Origin: Amoebophrya sp. A120
Lineage: Eukaryota > Sar > Dinophyceae > Syndiniales > Amoebophryaceae
NCBI GenBank assembly: GCA_905178155.1
Contig: CAJINV010000004.1
Coordinates: forward strand, 1,178,881-1,242,880
Reading direction: 5' to 3'
DNA length: 64,000 nucleotides
A program made the translations under genes and the position numbers. The notes beneath the pieces are model-generated. The model was not told the DNA's origin, searched no databases, and worked only from the letters and a program-made list of their open reading frames with translations. This document shows positions 32,091 to 44,965 of this stretch, one piece after another (the first letter of the stretch is position 1; each line of letters begins with the position of its first letter).

Positions 32091-32336
32091 CAAGCCCCGT
32101 TACTTACTACATTAGTGGCGCCCGGCATCAGCCGAAGCATCCAGAGCCAGAAGCGCTGTGGGTGCATTTCTCATGGAGACACATGCCCTTTCCAACGAAA
32201 AGCGGCAACATGTTGCGCGCTACCTGAAGAGCGGCAACATGTTGTGCAATTCGCGAAACCTAAAATCCCCCCGAATATGTGGGCCCTGAAAAAAGGCCGT
32301 TCTCGGTTCCGCGGCGCTAGTTTGTCCCCCCATAGA

Positions 32337-32430
32337 ACCGAGGTGCAACTAGGAACAATATTAAACCTGAGCCTTTTATTGTACAGTCCGAGAGCCGTCA
32401 ATCAGGCACCGGAGATGTTGACCCTGGAGA
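32337..32430. repeat. Direct repeat, right copy
   Basis: Partner of 31351-31440, same orientation, starts 986 bp apart. Contains GAGCCTTTTATTGTACAGTC and GTCAATCAGGCACCGGAGAT. Confidence 0.88.
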
Positions 32431-32897
32431 CGGTTGGGCAGCACCGAGATTGATACTCAACTGAAATAATCGGAGAGAGAAATATGAGAGAGTGCTTGCA
32501 CTAGTAGATTTTTTGAGATTATATGAGATTTTTAACACCATCAAATGAGCTGTTGGATCGATACTTGTACAATGATCGAAAGACATCAATCGCTTTTTCC
32601 TTGAAAAGTTGCATTTACAGTCCAACATTAGCTGAGTCCAACATTAGCCATTTTTGACTTAATACAACAGATACAGTTTTTTATTTTTGATTGCATCTTT
32701 TTATTCTCCGGTATAAAAACCGACTGTTCTCGTTCTGAATTGTAAGCTATAATGATGGGCCCCCGCTGCGTGCTTCTACTTTAATCTTATCAAAGACTCC
32801 TTGTTCATTTTTTTACAATGTTCAAAAAATCTCACTCGACTCCCGCCAAGAGCAGGGGCAGAAATGTTCGTGGTCCCTTACTGGACTTCGTGGTCCC
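32431..32897. other. Intergenic region
   Basis: AT-rich 3' flank of the next gene. A 20-bp tandem duplication (TCGTGGTCCCTTACTGGACT, about 32869-32908) spans the stop codon of that gene. Confidence 0.6.
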
Positions 32898-35800
32898 TTA
32901 CTGGACTTCGTTCGCTGGGCGCACAGGGGGCGTCCAATCGAAGGGCTGACCGCGGTCGTTGTTCCCACCTCGGTCCCCACCGCCCCGGTTATGATGGCGG
33001 CGGTCGTTGCCCCGGTCTCCGCGGTTAGCATTCTCTCTGCGGTCTCTGTCCCCTCGGCGATGCGACGACTGCTCTGGTGGTGGAGGACCTCCTCCACCAC
33101 CAACCTGGTTGTACAATCCAGCTTGATCTCCACCTCCAGATTGCCGCATCATCTCTTGCGACGTTGCAGCCTGTATGCGCGGGTCGCTTCGCCGGCCCAC
33201 CTCGCCGCGCGGATCGTTCGTATTATTTCCGCCCCCTCGGTCCCTATTCGACCCACGTTGCCCCCTCGTTGTTCCGGTGGTCTGCTGCTCTTGATAGGCA
33301 TTGTCTCCTATGACTCCATACCCCGGCGGACCACCACTTCTAGACGTTGTACTTGGGTGGTTTTCGACGCGGTCGCGGTGATGATCGACGTGGTCTCCTC
33401 TTCGTTGCAATTGCTCCCTCGCATGATCCATGCCCCGGTCGGGCCCGCCTCTGCTACCACCTGCTGCTCTTGGGTCATTGTACATTGGTGGGGGTTGTTG
33501 TCCTACTCCCCGATCGCGGTTACTAATATTTTGATCGCCGCCTCCGCGCCCATGTTGATCACGGTCAGCTCTTCTCCTTTCGCGGTGATTTTGGTCCCCC
33601 CGTCGCTGCTGTTGATGTTCTCCCATATTCATTCCCTGCTGTTCACCCCTCGTCGCATGTTGACCACCGTGGTCTGGAGGTCCACCTCTGTGGTCTCTGT
33701 CTCTCTGCTCCCGTCTTCGTATGTTTCTGTCGTGCTCTTGCTCCATCCTTATCCTGTGATCGTAGTCGTAGTCATACTCGTCTGGTGGCCCCCTATTGCT
33801 GTGCTGTCCTTGTTCTCTAGTATTTCTCGGATCTCCCGAATTATACGACCGGCCGTGTTGGTCAACACCTCCGCGAGACCCTCGGTCCTCTCGCATATTA
33901 TGCTGCCTCCTATCGTCTTCTCGCATTTGATGCCCCCGCCGGTGGCCGTCACCACGGGTTGATGGCCCAGCTGCACCTGTTTGATCGTATGTATGATCCG
34001 CGACGCCGCGGCTGCCGCGCTGTCGCGGAGGTTGCTGGTGTGGTTCTACATCGTGATCGCGGTAATTTTGCTCGCGGTCCCCGCGTGCAGCTCTGCCGGT
34101 AGTCTGCTCAACATTTTGGTTGTACTGCTGCTGACCACCGGATCCACGCATCATAGTGTTGTTCCTATCGTGAAGATGTTGATCCCGTGCGACATCTCCT
34201 GCTCGACCCGGTTGATGTTCGGCCCCTCCTCGACCCCCGCCGCGTGGTCCACCACCTCTCCTATCGTGAAGATCGCGGGTATCCTGCTCCCTGGTTGGGC
34301 GGGCGTACAGAGGTTCTCCGTTCGGCCCGAGCGGGTTCATTTCCGGATCGATTTGCCCCCCCAAAGCTGCTGCATCTTGTCCCGCCTGCTGCATTCGCAT
34401 CTGCGTCCTTCGATGGTCCCGCTCTTCCCGGAGCCTCCGCCTCTCTTCCTTCGTGTAATCCCGCCGGTTGTGTTTCTCTTGCTTGTTCGTGTTCCCCGAG
34501 GCCCGGTCATGATGGTGTCCCCCGTGATGATGCCCACCGGACCGGCGATTGTTTATTCCCGAGGACGATTGATGTTGTCCACCACCCCCGGCAAGATGAT
34601 GGCCGGAGGAACGCCCGAAATTGTTGTTGTACCCCTCCGCGTCCTCGTACGAGGGGAAGGGGGGCAGAAAGTAGTCGTCGTTGCTCCGCGACGACTGGAG
34701 GAAAAAAGGATCTGCTTCGTTGGCGTACGGGGCATTATTTCTTGATGAAACGTCCGGGCCAAGACCAGGAGAATGGGTCGGACCTCCAATTTGTTGACCC
34801 TGATAGAAGAAGCTTTGGAAATTTATTCCACTTTAGAAGAAGATTAGAGAAGTCGTGAAGATCATTTTCTTACCCGATCAACCTACTTGCACAAGAATCG
34901 GCTAACAACACATCAGCAAGAACTCTGATTAATTTTAGAGAATGAGAAACAACTACAACCATTATCAAAAATTGCAAAAAATATTACGTCCTGCAATCGC
35001 TTGACGGCTTGTCCCAACCTCTTGACTTCGGCTTTCATTTCCTCTTGCGTCATTCTCTCCAACTCCGTGTCGGGCCTCACCTGCGTCTTCCGCTGCGCCT
35101 CCACTTTCTGCGCGTCGTTGATGGCCGCCAACAGCCGGTCCCGTTCGCTGGTCGGGCTCATATCGGGGTGCGGCGCCGAGGAGGGCGGCGGTGGCGGGGG
35201 GTTCTGGAGGTCGAGGTGAAGACTCGGGTTTTCGGAACTAGTACCACCTACTACACCTCCCGACTGCATAATTTGTACCTCTCCTCGGTTGTGTCCTCGC
35301 TGCTCCTGTGCTGACCCCATGTTGTTGTGCACCGCGTTATCCGGCAGCCTCGGTGGCTGCACCGAGGGAACGTGTGGCCCGGAGGGCGGGCTTCTCGCGG
35401 GAAACACCTCGTAATCGTCTTCCGGCGGCGGCGGCCCGGCGGGGGGACCGGGCGGGACAATTTGTTGGTGGTTTGGCATTTGAGGCTGATGTCCGCCGGT
35501 TGTACCACCGTTGTTCATATTACTGTTTCTCGACAAACGGTTTGCATTCGATTTGTTCAATTGCTCAGCCGCCTTCTGCAACTGTTCGTGTAGGGCGTCG
35601 TAGGCGGAGACCATGATGTTCTCCCTACTTCCGCTCATGCGCGTCGTCGTGGCTCCCGTCGCGGTCGTCCCAGAAGGTAGCTGCGCCTGCGCAGCAGCTC
35701 CAGCAGCAGAATTAGCACTAGCAGCCCCGGCGGTGGTTCTGGCCGCGTTAATATTGTTACCATTATCTGCGTTAATATTGGTCTGCGACGGGCCGTGGCC

Positions 35801-37543
35801 GTTCGCCGCCGCGGACGGGCGGGTGGAGGACCCAAGCGGAAGCAGAGGAACCTCGGTTTTCTGGACTCCCAAGTCTGGATGTTGCTGATGTCCTGGCCCA
35901 GCAGCACCGCCGGCGATTATGGAAGTGTTGTTCGGGTTATTTATGTTATTCGCCCCACCTCTGAGCATGTTCCGAAGCGCGTCCTGCTTGTTACCCCCTG
36001 CCGGGGCTCCTGCAGCAACTTGCTGCTGCGGAGGGGGGCCCGGTGCACCATTCATCGGCGCAATTTGGTTCAGGGGGTTCTGCAAGTTCTGCAATTGCGG
36101 ATTTGCCGTCGCGTTGTCCTTCGTCGGGGTATACGCCTCCCCGACAGGCAAAACCGTCGTTGTCGCGGGGTTCCCGAGTCCCCGCGGACTGCGCGGAGAC
36201 GCGAGCTTATTCCCCCCGCGCGGACTGTTTCCCGGAGAATACATGCGCTGCTGCTGTTGCAAATGGTGCAACGAAGGTTGGTGCATAGGATTTACATGTT
36301 GACCCCCATGACCTCTGGCGGAATCGACGCGGGGAGATCTTGCATGATGATGTTGCATATTATTTCTCGGATCGCCGTAGTTCATGCCGTTGTGAAGATG
36401 TTGTTGTCCTCCACCTTTCGGAGTAGACACACTAAAGTTCGGATCTTTGCTACTGTGTCCGGACTGGCCCCCCGCGGCAGCCCCGATCTCCCGCACGGGA
36501 ATCTGGAAGCCGCCCCGCTGCTGTTGTGCTTGATTGTACAACATCTGCGCAGCCTGCTGCGTGGCGTAGGGCGAGTGTGCAGCTGCAGCAGCCGCGAGAT
36601 TGGGATTCGCGGCGGGATTGTTTGTTCCATACATCGCAACATTCTGCGGAGGCGGACTGGGGCCACCAGATACACCGCCGGCAGCTGCGCCCATGCGGTG
36701 CTGTTGCATCGCTGCGTTGTAAGCCGCTTGCGCCTGGGCCATCGCATGCTGATTCTGCTGCTGCTGCTGCGCTGCGGCGCCCTTCTGCAGATGGTGGATC
36801 GCCGCGGGGTTCAGGCCCCCCGGCGGTGGAACACCACCCCCTGCTCCGAGGGCCACGCCTTTGTTTCCAAGTGGTCCACCCGCCCCCATGGGGCCGCCCC
36901 CCTTACCTGCTCCAAACAACCGGTTGTCCACTTGTTGTTTCCCTCCTGGAGCTCCTACGTTGTACCCGCCGCCTTTTTGGTTGTTCAAAGCGAGCTGTCG
37001 CTGCATCTGCGCCAGTCTTTGCGGCGACCAGTTTTGCTGCGCGGCAAGCTGCTGCATCTGCTGCAGTTGGGCGGCTTGGTTGTTCATGTGCTGCTGTGGT
37101 CCTGCTCTACTCAGATCGCCGCTGTAGGGACCCAAGTTCTGCTGTTGATGTGGACCTGGGTAATTACTGTTCATCCCGGCTGGTCCTCCACCTGGAAGTT
37201 GTTGTCCTCCTTGATGCTGATGCGCAACAGCTGCACCCGGTGGCCCACCACCGCCCTGCGGGGGACTTTGGCTGTAGGGATTCCCCTGCGGGACGGAATT
37301 CGGCCCGTGACGCTCCACGTACCAGGCGAAGTATTTCACCCCGTAGTCCAGCAGTTCCCGCATGGTTTCCATGTTCATGACATTGTCCGCCGCCTGCCGG
37401 GCGAGTCGCTCCGCCTCCCAGGACGAATTCTTGTAGTCCTTGCCGACCGGGTTCAAAAAGTCTTGCTGCGTCAAGTCATCCCAACCGTCCTCCGGCTTGT
37501 CGTGCGCCAGACCGGCTGCGAGGGTGGACTGTTTTAGATTCAA
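32898..37543 (-). CDS. Gln-rich then RGG/Arg-Asp-rich protein, two exons
   Basis: Two long open frames join through a GT-AG intron at 34800-34987 (CAGGAC|GTAATA ... CTATCAG|GGTCAA), giving VKRLQD-GQQIGGPTHSPG in frame and about 1500 residues. The N-terminal ~70 residues (DGWDDLTQQDFLNPVGKD; WEAERLARQAADNVMNM; LLDYGVKYFAWYVERHG) look folded and conserved-like. Then come long Gln/Gly/Pro/Asn tracts, a helix near the end of exon 1 (RDRLLAAINDAQKVEAQRK), and an exon-2 part of His, Arg-Asp and RGG-type repeats (RGGGPRGGGRGG; GDRDRRENANRGDRG). The tail resembles RNA-binding, phase-separating proteins. The 5' end is uncertain: the open frame begins at a TTG, and CTAAAACAG just inside it could be a splice acceptor for an unseen first exon. 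Coordinates near 37543 may be off by one. Confidence 0.75.
34800..34987 (-). other. Conventional GT-AG intron
   Basis: 188 bp, phase 0, AT-rich with the acceptor tract CTTCTTCTATCAG. No terminal inverted repeat and no flanking 5-bp duplication, in contrast to the element introns. Confidence 0.75.
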
Positions 37544-37972
37544 GTTGTACAGTTTTCAGTTGAAGATGATCATGTAAGGTTCTTCAAAAGTGCTCGTCCT
37601 GTTCGACGGCATCACGCATCATGAGAGCTCATCTGCCGTGCTTAATGTTTTTAATACCATCGTGCGCATGTTGAGAACTAAGTATAGAATAACCCAAGCA
37701 TTTGCAAACTTATTGTACCGTAGCTGCAAGAGCGCGGCTGTTATCTGGGTTGTAAACCGGATCCCGCATGTAAAAGCTGTACAAAGGCGCCGTCTCCTCT
37801 GTTTTCAGTTTGTTTTTTGGGGGTAAATACTTCTTCTAAGCGAAAATGTTTATTCAGATGTTTATGCCGTGATGTAAATCTATCGCAACATCAAAACATA
37901 AGGGCATCAACAGACAAGAGATGATAAAAAGATGAAAAAGCCCTTGTCCTACTTTTATGCTAAAATGAATTG
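37544..37972. other. Intergenic region
   Basis: About 0.4 kb. Could contain a first exon or the 5' leader of the Gln-rich gene. Nothing definite seen. Confidence 0.5.
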
Positions 37973-40900
37973 TCAACATCGGTTGAAATGATCCAATTTA
38001 CCGTTTTCGCGGAGGACATCATCATCGTGGAACGAATCCGACTCGGAGGACAGGCTCCCGCTGGAGTAATCCTCTTCCTCCTCTTCATCCAGAACGTCGT
38101 CGTCATTCCGATCGTCCCGAGAAAGCCCGCGGCCTCCCTTGCGCGGCGGCCCTCTTTGATGCTGCTCGAAGCTGTCGTTACTCCCGGCGACATTGCTCCC
38201 CGCGCTGTCGTCGAACGAAGACCTGTTACTCGGGTCGCGCTTTCTTCTCTGTTGTTGTTGGCGATCCTGGGACAAGGATTTGTTCAACGGCTGACCTTAT
38301 CAACTGTAAAAATGTCTGGGTCTGAAAACTTGTGATGCTGGTTGGCGTATCATGAGGCGGCCACAAGTGCTGGCGCAGCATGACAAGTTTCTGAGCTTCG
38401 AGGTGTTGCCTATTCTGCATGACAAACTGCGTTCCTGCATGAGAAAAAAACGGGGCTCTTGGGTAACGTGCATGACAGACTTTGGGGTCATGCTGGCAGA
38501 GCATGACAGACCTTCCATTCTTCCAGACCCAGACATTTTTACAATCCATAGACCTTCCTCCGGACTGCCGGAACTTCCGACGATTCTTTCGGAGAATTCG
38601 TTCACGCGCATTATGAATTGCGAAGCCATCTCGGACTCGTCCATGTTATGCTGCTGCCCGTGCGGGTCTATTTTTTGCTCCTGTCCACCCATAGAATTAC
38701 CTTCCGTTCCGTCTTTGTATTCGGAGGAAGAGAGGAGAATTTGGTCCTCGTCTTCTAAATTATCACCATCTACTTCCCCGCCGGATTGATTCGCCGTGCT
38801 TTGGGTCGTGGTGGCCGGCTGGGCGAAGCTGTGCGGATCCGGTTGCATGGTGGTACCCATAGATTCCGGGTTACCGGTCCCAGTCGTTCCCTGCTCAGTA
38901 GAAGATGTCTGCTCAAGTACTAACGGGCCGGCGCTGTCGGGATGATGATGTCCTTGTTGTTCCGCAGTCGGGTCGCTGTTTTGGTTGTTCTCTGTGTCCA
39001 CCGCGGCCACAATGTCGCCACGAAGTAGATCTTCCCCTGCTTGTTCCTTGTGCTGTTGGGTTCCCGCTACAAGAATGTCTGAGGACTTTTCCATGCTACT
39101 GTCCAGCTCCGGCGGAGGCGGGGGTGGCGGGGTTTCCGATCGGAAGGAAGACTCTAACTCCCGATCGGTCGGATTCAGATCACTGGTGATCTGTCGATCA
39201 AAATCTGCTTGTTCTACTCCACCTGCGCCAACAAATAACCCTGGCTGCGGGTGTTGCAGCGCGGTTTGGTAGTCGCGGGAAGCAGTGTTTTTGTTGGAAG
39301 AGGAACCTCCGGCAGACGATGAAGTGCTGCTGTTGTTATTTTCGTTGTTTCGTCCAGCACGAGGACCATTCTCAACTGGAGATGAAGTGCCTTGGTCTAC
39401 TGCTTTCCTATTCCTCTCCGCAGTGGACGAACTGCTAGAGCTCCCCCCGGCCTGGTTCTGCTGCACGACTGTCGTTGCCTCGCCTTCCGCAAGGTTTTCC
39501 TCGTCGTCTTCTAGAATCGCGTTCCCCGACGTGTTCCACCCCATGGCAGCCAGCTTCGCCTCCATGTTCGCTTGGCGAGAGGCGTCCCAGGCCTGCTTTT
39601 TCTCGCCGAACAACGCGAAGTAGCGATCGCCTTCCACGGTCGCTGCGCTGTGGTCCTCCGAGCCTTTCAGTTTGCTCTGCATGTTAATCTCGCGCCGACC
39701 TTCAGGAGTCAGGGTAGTTGGAGCTTTTGATGTCGTGAGAGCAGTAGAAGTAGCGGGTGCTACTGTCATAAAACCTACACCTTTTGATGTAGTGGTGCCG
39801 GCGCTTTGTTCCGAAGTAGTATTAGCACTGGTAGAATTTTTAGCTTGTTCTACTTCTGGTGCAGCACTACTAGTTGCACTAACTGTCGTAGCTTCTTTCG
39901 CAATAATTTTTACCTCTACTTCTTCTAGGGTTGTCGTCGTGTTAGAAGTATGTTCAATAACAGTAGTAGTAGTAGAGCTAATTTCCACCGCCCTGTTCTG
40001 CTGTTCAACAAGAACTTCCGCGGGCAGCACAGGTTCTACTGAAGTAGTAGTTTCAGTACTGTTCTTTTCAACAAGATGAACTTCCGCAGCCTTAGTACAA
40101 CCTTTAGTTTGTTCTTCCGGCTCTACTTCTAGAATAACGATTTCAGGTGTAACTTGTAATTTTTCCTCTACTGGTGCAGGGATATTTTTGACACTAGTAA
40201 CGTCGCCAACCTTCTCACAAGCATCACGCCGACCAAGAGCAGCTTCTCCTGCTGGAGTAGCGTTGGAAGACTGCTCTGGCCGTTCTTGCTGTGCGACCGG
40301 AGGAGAAAAAGAAATCGCGCCTTTGTCCTTCTCTACGATAGTGGTGCGGTCTTCTGCTAGGTTAAGGTTTATTCCAACATGTTTCCTGCCACTGTTTATG
40401 ATAGTATTTTCTACTGGTAAGATCGAGCTCATCGCAGAAGCATGATTTGTTCCATCCCCTTCCGGAGCACCAGGTTGAACAGCCGCTTTTTCGTTGTCTT
40501 TCTCGTCGGCGCCATCAAGTGCAGTTGTGCTTTCTTCCACGATCTCCGTGCTGGTGCTCTTGTGCTCCACCTGCCGTTGTTTTGAAGACGATGTTGATTG
40601 CGGCATGTTCACGACATTGACCTTGCCAGATGAAGAACGGGTCAACACAGTCGACACGACCCCGTCAACATCCCTGTCGCACAGCTGCACTGGAATACTA
40701 TTTTCAACAAAACTCTTCAAGTTGTCAACGCTGATCGTTTCGGAGCATCGCGCGGGCATCTCTTGCAAGACGGAACTAGGCAGGATGTTGGCTCCGTCCT
40801 TGCACACGGGAATGTCGATCAGGTAAACAGGAGAGTTGTTGTCGTGGTCCTCAGGATCTACTTCTTGGTTCGTTTCCTCTACTTCGGCCTGCATCTCGAA

Positions 40901-43900
40901 GTCTCGTCCTCCCTGCGACGTTGATATAGAAGACGCGGCAGCCTGCGGCTCTGTCGTGCTGATGTTGTCCTCTCTAGGACTAATTTCGTCAACATCAGCA
41001 AGAACGGGTGAAACAGCACCTTGACGTAGCTCTTCCAGTGCTGGGGGATGATTCGGAATTATCACTGGGGACTGTTCATCAACATCCGCTTGCTCACAAT
41101 CGTTTACCTTTGATACTTCTTCCGCAATTACAATACCCTCGTCGTCCTCTGCTCGCGCTTCATCCGGGGTGCTGGTCAAGGTATCCATAATATCCACCAC
41201 GTCGTTCACCTTGGTGCAACTACTATCGCTTGTTTTTAAAAATGCAGCATGTTCACAAGAATCTACTTGTTTTCCTTTTCCCCCGCCAGCAGCAAAAATC
41301 TTCACGGAGGGAGAAGCAGGATGTCCTTGACCACGTCGTTCCTCTCCACCTTCTGCGGGAACCTCGTCTCCCATTGAGGACAAAGACGAAGTGCAACAGC
41401 TCTCCATAGCGCAGGAAGATGAAGAACTGCTGCTCGCGGATAAAACGTGCTGCTCCACAACTTGTTGTACTTGCGGTCGTAGTTCTCCTGGCAAGAGGAC
41501 CGTTGCAAGAACTCCAGGAACAAGTTTCGTTTTTGTTTCGTCGCCGGCAAATGTGGTGTCAAACGCGTGGTCGGGGTTGCAAGAAAGACTGTTCCGCGCC
41601 GTGGTACCACCTCCCGAGTTCGCAGTTTGAAAACTCGACGCGTGGGAAAACTGCTTGATGTTGGCATTGGTACGATTTTGCACAACATCTTCACGAGGAC
41701 GAGGACCTTCTTGTTGAAAAGAATTTCTTCTTCCGTCGAAAAGTAGACGAGCCGGCTCTTCTTCATCAACATCAACATCAGCTTCATCATCTACTTCTGC
41801 CCCACCTTCGTCGTGTGAAGATGTTATACTAGTTTTAGTTTTCTTCTTTTTTTTCTGCTTCTTTTCCGGCTTACCGGCCACCTTCCGAAGCAACGCCTTC
41901 ATGCTGCCGATCGGCGTTGGCGTTCTTTCTTCTTCCCACAGAGTCGTGACTAGAGGCGGCGTGTTGTTGAAAGAACTGGCAGTGGGCAGCAGCTGTTCCG
42001 GCGGAATAATTTCAACATCATTCTCGCTCCGAACAACCGGGATAAGGGGCCGCTGATGATCCTGTTCAGGACTTGTTTTCCTGCTCGTCTCCAACGAAGC
42101 TTGCTTCGCTACAACATCGAGATTGCTTCTGTCGAAAGCCACCGCGTCCGCGTCTGCCTGCTTGTTCATCTTCTCCAATAAAACATTACGCTCTAGTTCA
42201 ACATTTTCACCAGATGCAGAGGCCAGAGAGGTGGAAGTAGATGGCCACTGCTCTACTCCACCCTGCACGTGGTCGACCTCCTGGTCCCGCGGCGGCGGCA
42301 GCGCCAACTGGAAGTGATAAGGACACAATTCCGGGTTGTTTGCCTGTTCCGGCGCTACAGGAATTGCAGTGGGGCTCGTACAGGACACTAGGGAGGAAAC
42401 GGGAAGCAATTCCTGTTCCTCGAACAGTACAGAGCTTGTCGGAGGGCTGTAGGACGGCGGCGGCGGCACGACCACGAGGTCATCATTTTGACATTCTTTA
42501 ACTTCGTTTTTGTGCCGCTCGCCCTCGAGATTGTCATCGTAATAAAACGGCGGTGGAGGAGGTGGAGGCGGTGGTCCTGCATAATGCCGTCTGGAACCAT
42601 TGTCTTCTTCTTGCCCGATGCGGTCGAAAACAGAACCCGAAGGAGCAGCAGCAAAGGAACCCAGTGCAGCTCCAACAGCAGACCCGACGTGGGATCGTCC
42701 CCCGATGTTGTAATTATGCGAACTAGCGCTGCAACTACTTCCCGGTACTTCTTGCACCGTAGAAGAACTACTAGTGCCTCCGTGTACAACTTCTAAAGCA
42801 GGTGGTCCACGAGGATAACCGTGCTGGCTACCGCTGTAGACCACATCAATCGGGTGCTGCTGGCCGCCCCCGAGAAGATCATGAGAAGGCTGTTGTACTA
42901 CACCACTGGAGTGCAGCATGCTCATCTGGTCTTCGTATTCGTTATACGCTGCGACTTGATTTTGCTGACTCAGCGTCGGGTACAGCAGATGTGCGGGCGG
43001 AGGGGGTGGCGGCGGCGGAACAACGTCGACGCCTGCTGCTCTCTTTGTCTGACACGTGGACGACGACGTCCTTGCTCGCTCGCGACAGTGGTTGTGGTCT
43101 ACTTGTCCAGGGCGTTGACTACTTATAGACAGAGGGTAGTTCTTGTCATGAAAAGGATCAAGAGCGCTGTCAGCGGAATTCTTTGTCCCGCGGAGAAGGT
43201 TCTGGTCGTACAACATCGACGAGTGCTGGTGCTGCTGCAGCTGTTGTCCTCCACTATGCTTCTCGGACGTCGGGTAGTCCTCCCGATGATTCATCGCCTC
43301 TTCGTCACTGAAAAACCCGCCCGGCGGTAGCGGTGGCGGCGGTGGGGTTTTGTCATCATAGTCGCGGAGGTCGTGCTCGTGGTCTTGTTCAACATCCTCT
43401 TCCGAGCAGCCTCGCATGTTCTTTACGTCGTGCCGGTCTCGAAGATGATCCACTACACCAGCAGAAGTCGTGCCACAGGAACTGGAAGAGCTATGGTGTC
43501 CGGCTGATCTTCTACTCCCGCTAATTGTACAGAAGTTGTTCATATCCATCATTTTCATCGTCCTCGTAGCTTGTTTCTGTTTGTTTACCACCGGCGCACC
43601 AGCTGCCGGTAGTTGTACTTGTTGCCCGTGCGGCGCGACGAGGACCTCGATACTATTTTCATGATGCCCCTGCGGCGAGAATCTACTACTTCCCGGGTTC
43701 GGATTTACCGCGTTAAAATGGTCGTACAGGGGGTTCGGCACCGTCGGAACAATCTTGGTCGGTGGAAGATGTTGACCATGACCTCCACATCCCGAAAGCA
43801 GCACAGAAGTAGTGCTATTATTCCCCGACGACGACGTCGACGGAGGATGCAGCCCTGGAGGCGCGGCGGGGGGCGAGGTGGTAAACGGAGGCGCACCTGC

Positions 43901-44965
43901 TCCAGCTGCTGGTCCACTTCCCGCGACAGAAGTTTTACTACTGCCCTCCGCGGACGTGGACGAGGAACTACCAAACCGCGACCGTCCGCTACCGTGACTC
44001 TGCGGCCCTCGGGTAGTAGCTGTACCGCTTGGGCGGGGGAACAAAACGTTCGTCGTCCCGCGTAAAGAACCCGGGGATGGTGCTGGTGGTGCACCAGCAG
44101 CGCTGATAGAAGTGTTGTAGCTGCAGCTCGAAGATGCAGCTCCATTGGATGAACTTGCGTTGGAATAAGAACGGTGGTTCATCTTGATGCTGTTCCCACT
44201 GCTTTTTCTTCGAAGATCTCCTGGCGGCGGTGGGTAGCTAGGCGGCGGCGGTGGTGGGATCATCTGCAGAGAACTGCTGCTGCTGCTGCTGCTGTGATTT
44301 CTCGGTGGTAAACAAGAAGAACTCTGCTGCTGCTGCTGCTGCTGTCCCTTCGAAGTAGACGAGCAGCTAAAACCACCCGGAGTTGCTGGTGCTGTCGACG
44401 CGTTGTTCTTACTGTGGTATACAAGCGGCCCGGCGGCTTTCAATTTTCCGTTGTCTGACAATACGTAGGACTTCGACCTCGTGCGCTCGCGAAAATCCTG
44501 ATTGGAAGAATTTATTCTCGCCGAAGAACTCCCGTACGAATGCGGTTGAAGATGCTGCTTCGACGGATAGTGAGCCAGGCGCTGTCTCCCACTTCCTGTA
44601 TTGGTCGTGGGTAAAAAACCCCCGCTGTTCTTTCTCGGGATATTATTATCGAAGCCGCTTCCACCACACTCCCTCAGATTCTGCTGTTGCGACGCAGATG
44701 TTATGTTGGAACCGCTTCCATTACTAGAAACGAGGTAATATTGTCCGCTCCGGACCTGGTCAACATGTTCGTAACAAAAGGAATTGCTCAAACTCGCGGA
44801 TCGGACTCCGTGCTGTCGTGGTGTCGATGCTTGGTTAAAGTTATTTCCTCGTGCTGGTGTGACACCAGGTTGTTGTACCACTAGTCCTCCATGGTGGTCT
44901 ACTACGTCGTCGTCGTGATAGTACTTCTGGATATTTCTCCGACGCTCCTCGCCGCGGTGGGCCAT
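37973..44965 (-). CDS. Very large low-complexity protein (about 2.2 thousand residues)
   Basis: Two exons: 44965-38551 and 38297-37973. The ATG at 44965 starts MAHRGEERRRNIQKYYHDDD. The first third is Ser/Gly/Pro rich with Gln and Ser runs and many poly-Pro tracts (PPPPPP), possible profilin or SH3/WW ligands. The middle is acidic and Thr/Ser/Val/Glu rich. One more ordered segment near residue 1870 reads RYFALFGEKKQAWDASRQAN followed by MEAKLAAMGWNTSGN. Exon 2 adds a basic then strongly acidic tail (DDDVLDEEEEEDYSSGSLSS...). The join across the F1 element gives SPEEGQPLNKSLSQDRQQQ. Probably disordered scaffold; no family recognised. Confidence 0.85.
38298..38550 (+). mobile_element. F1 introner-like element in the very large gene
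   Basis: 253 bp, subtype a. Ends TATCAACTGTAAAAATGTCT and TTTTTACAATCCATA; exact duplication GACCT (38293-38297, 38551-38555). Confidence 0.93.

Noticed and set aside
35795-37537. 580-codon open frame on the plus strand
   Set aside because: It is antisense to the Gln-rich gene, starts at GTG, and its Arg/Leu/Cys-rich translation is what the opposite strand of Gln/Pro/Gly codons gives.
44270-44345. CTG/CAG triplet runs as an unstable repeat locus
   Set aside because: They encode Ser and Gln runs in a low-complexity protein, interrupted and short; ordinary for this genome.
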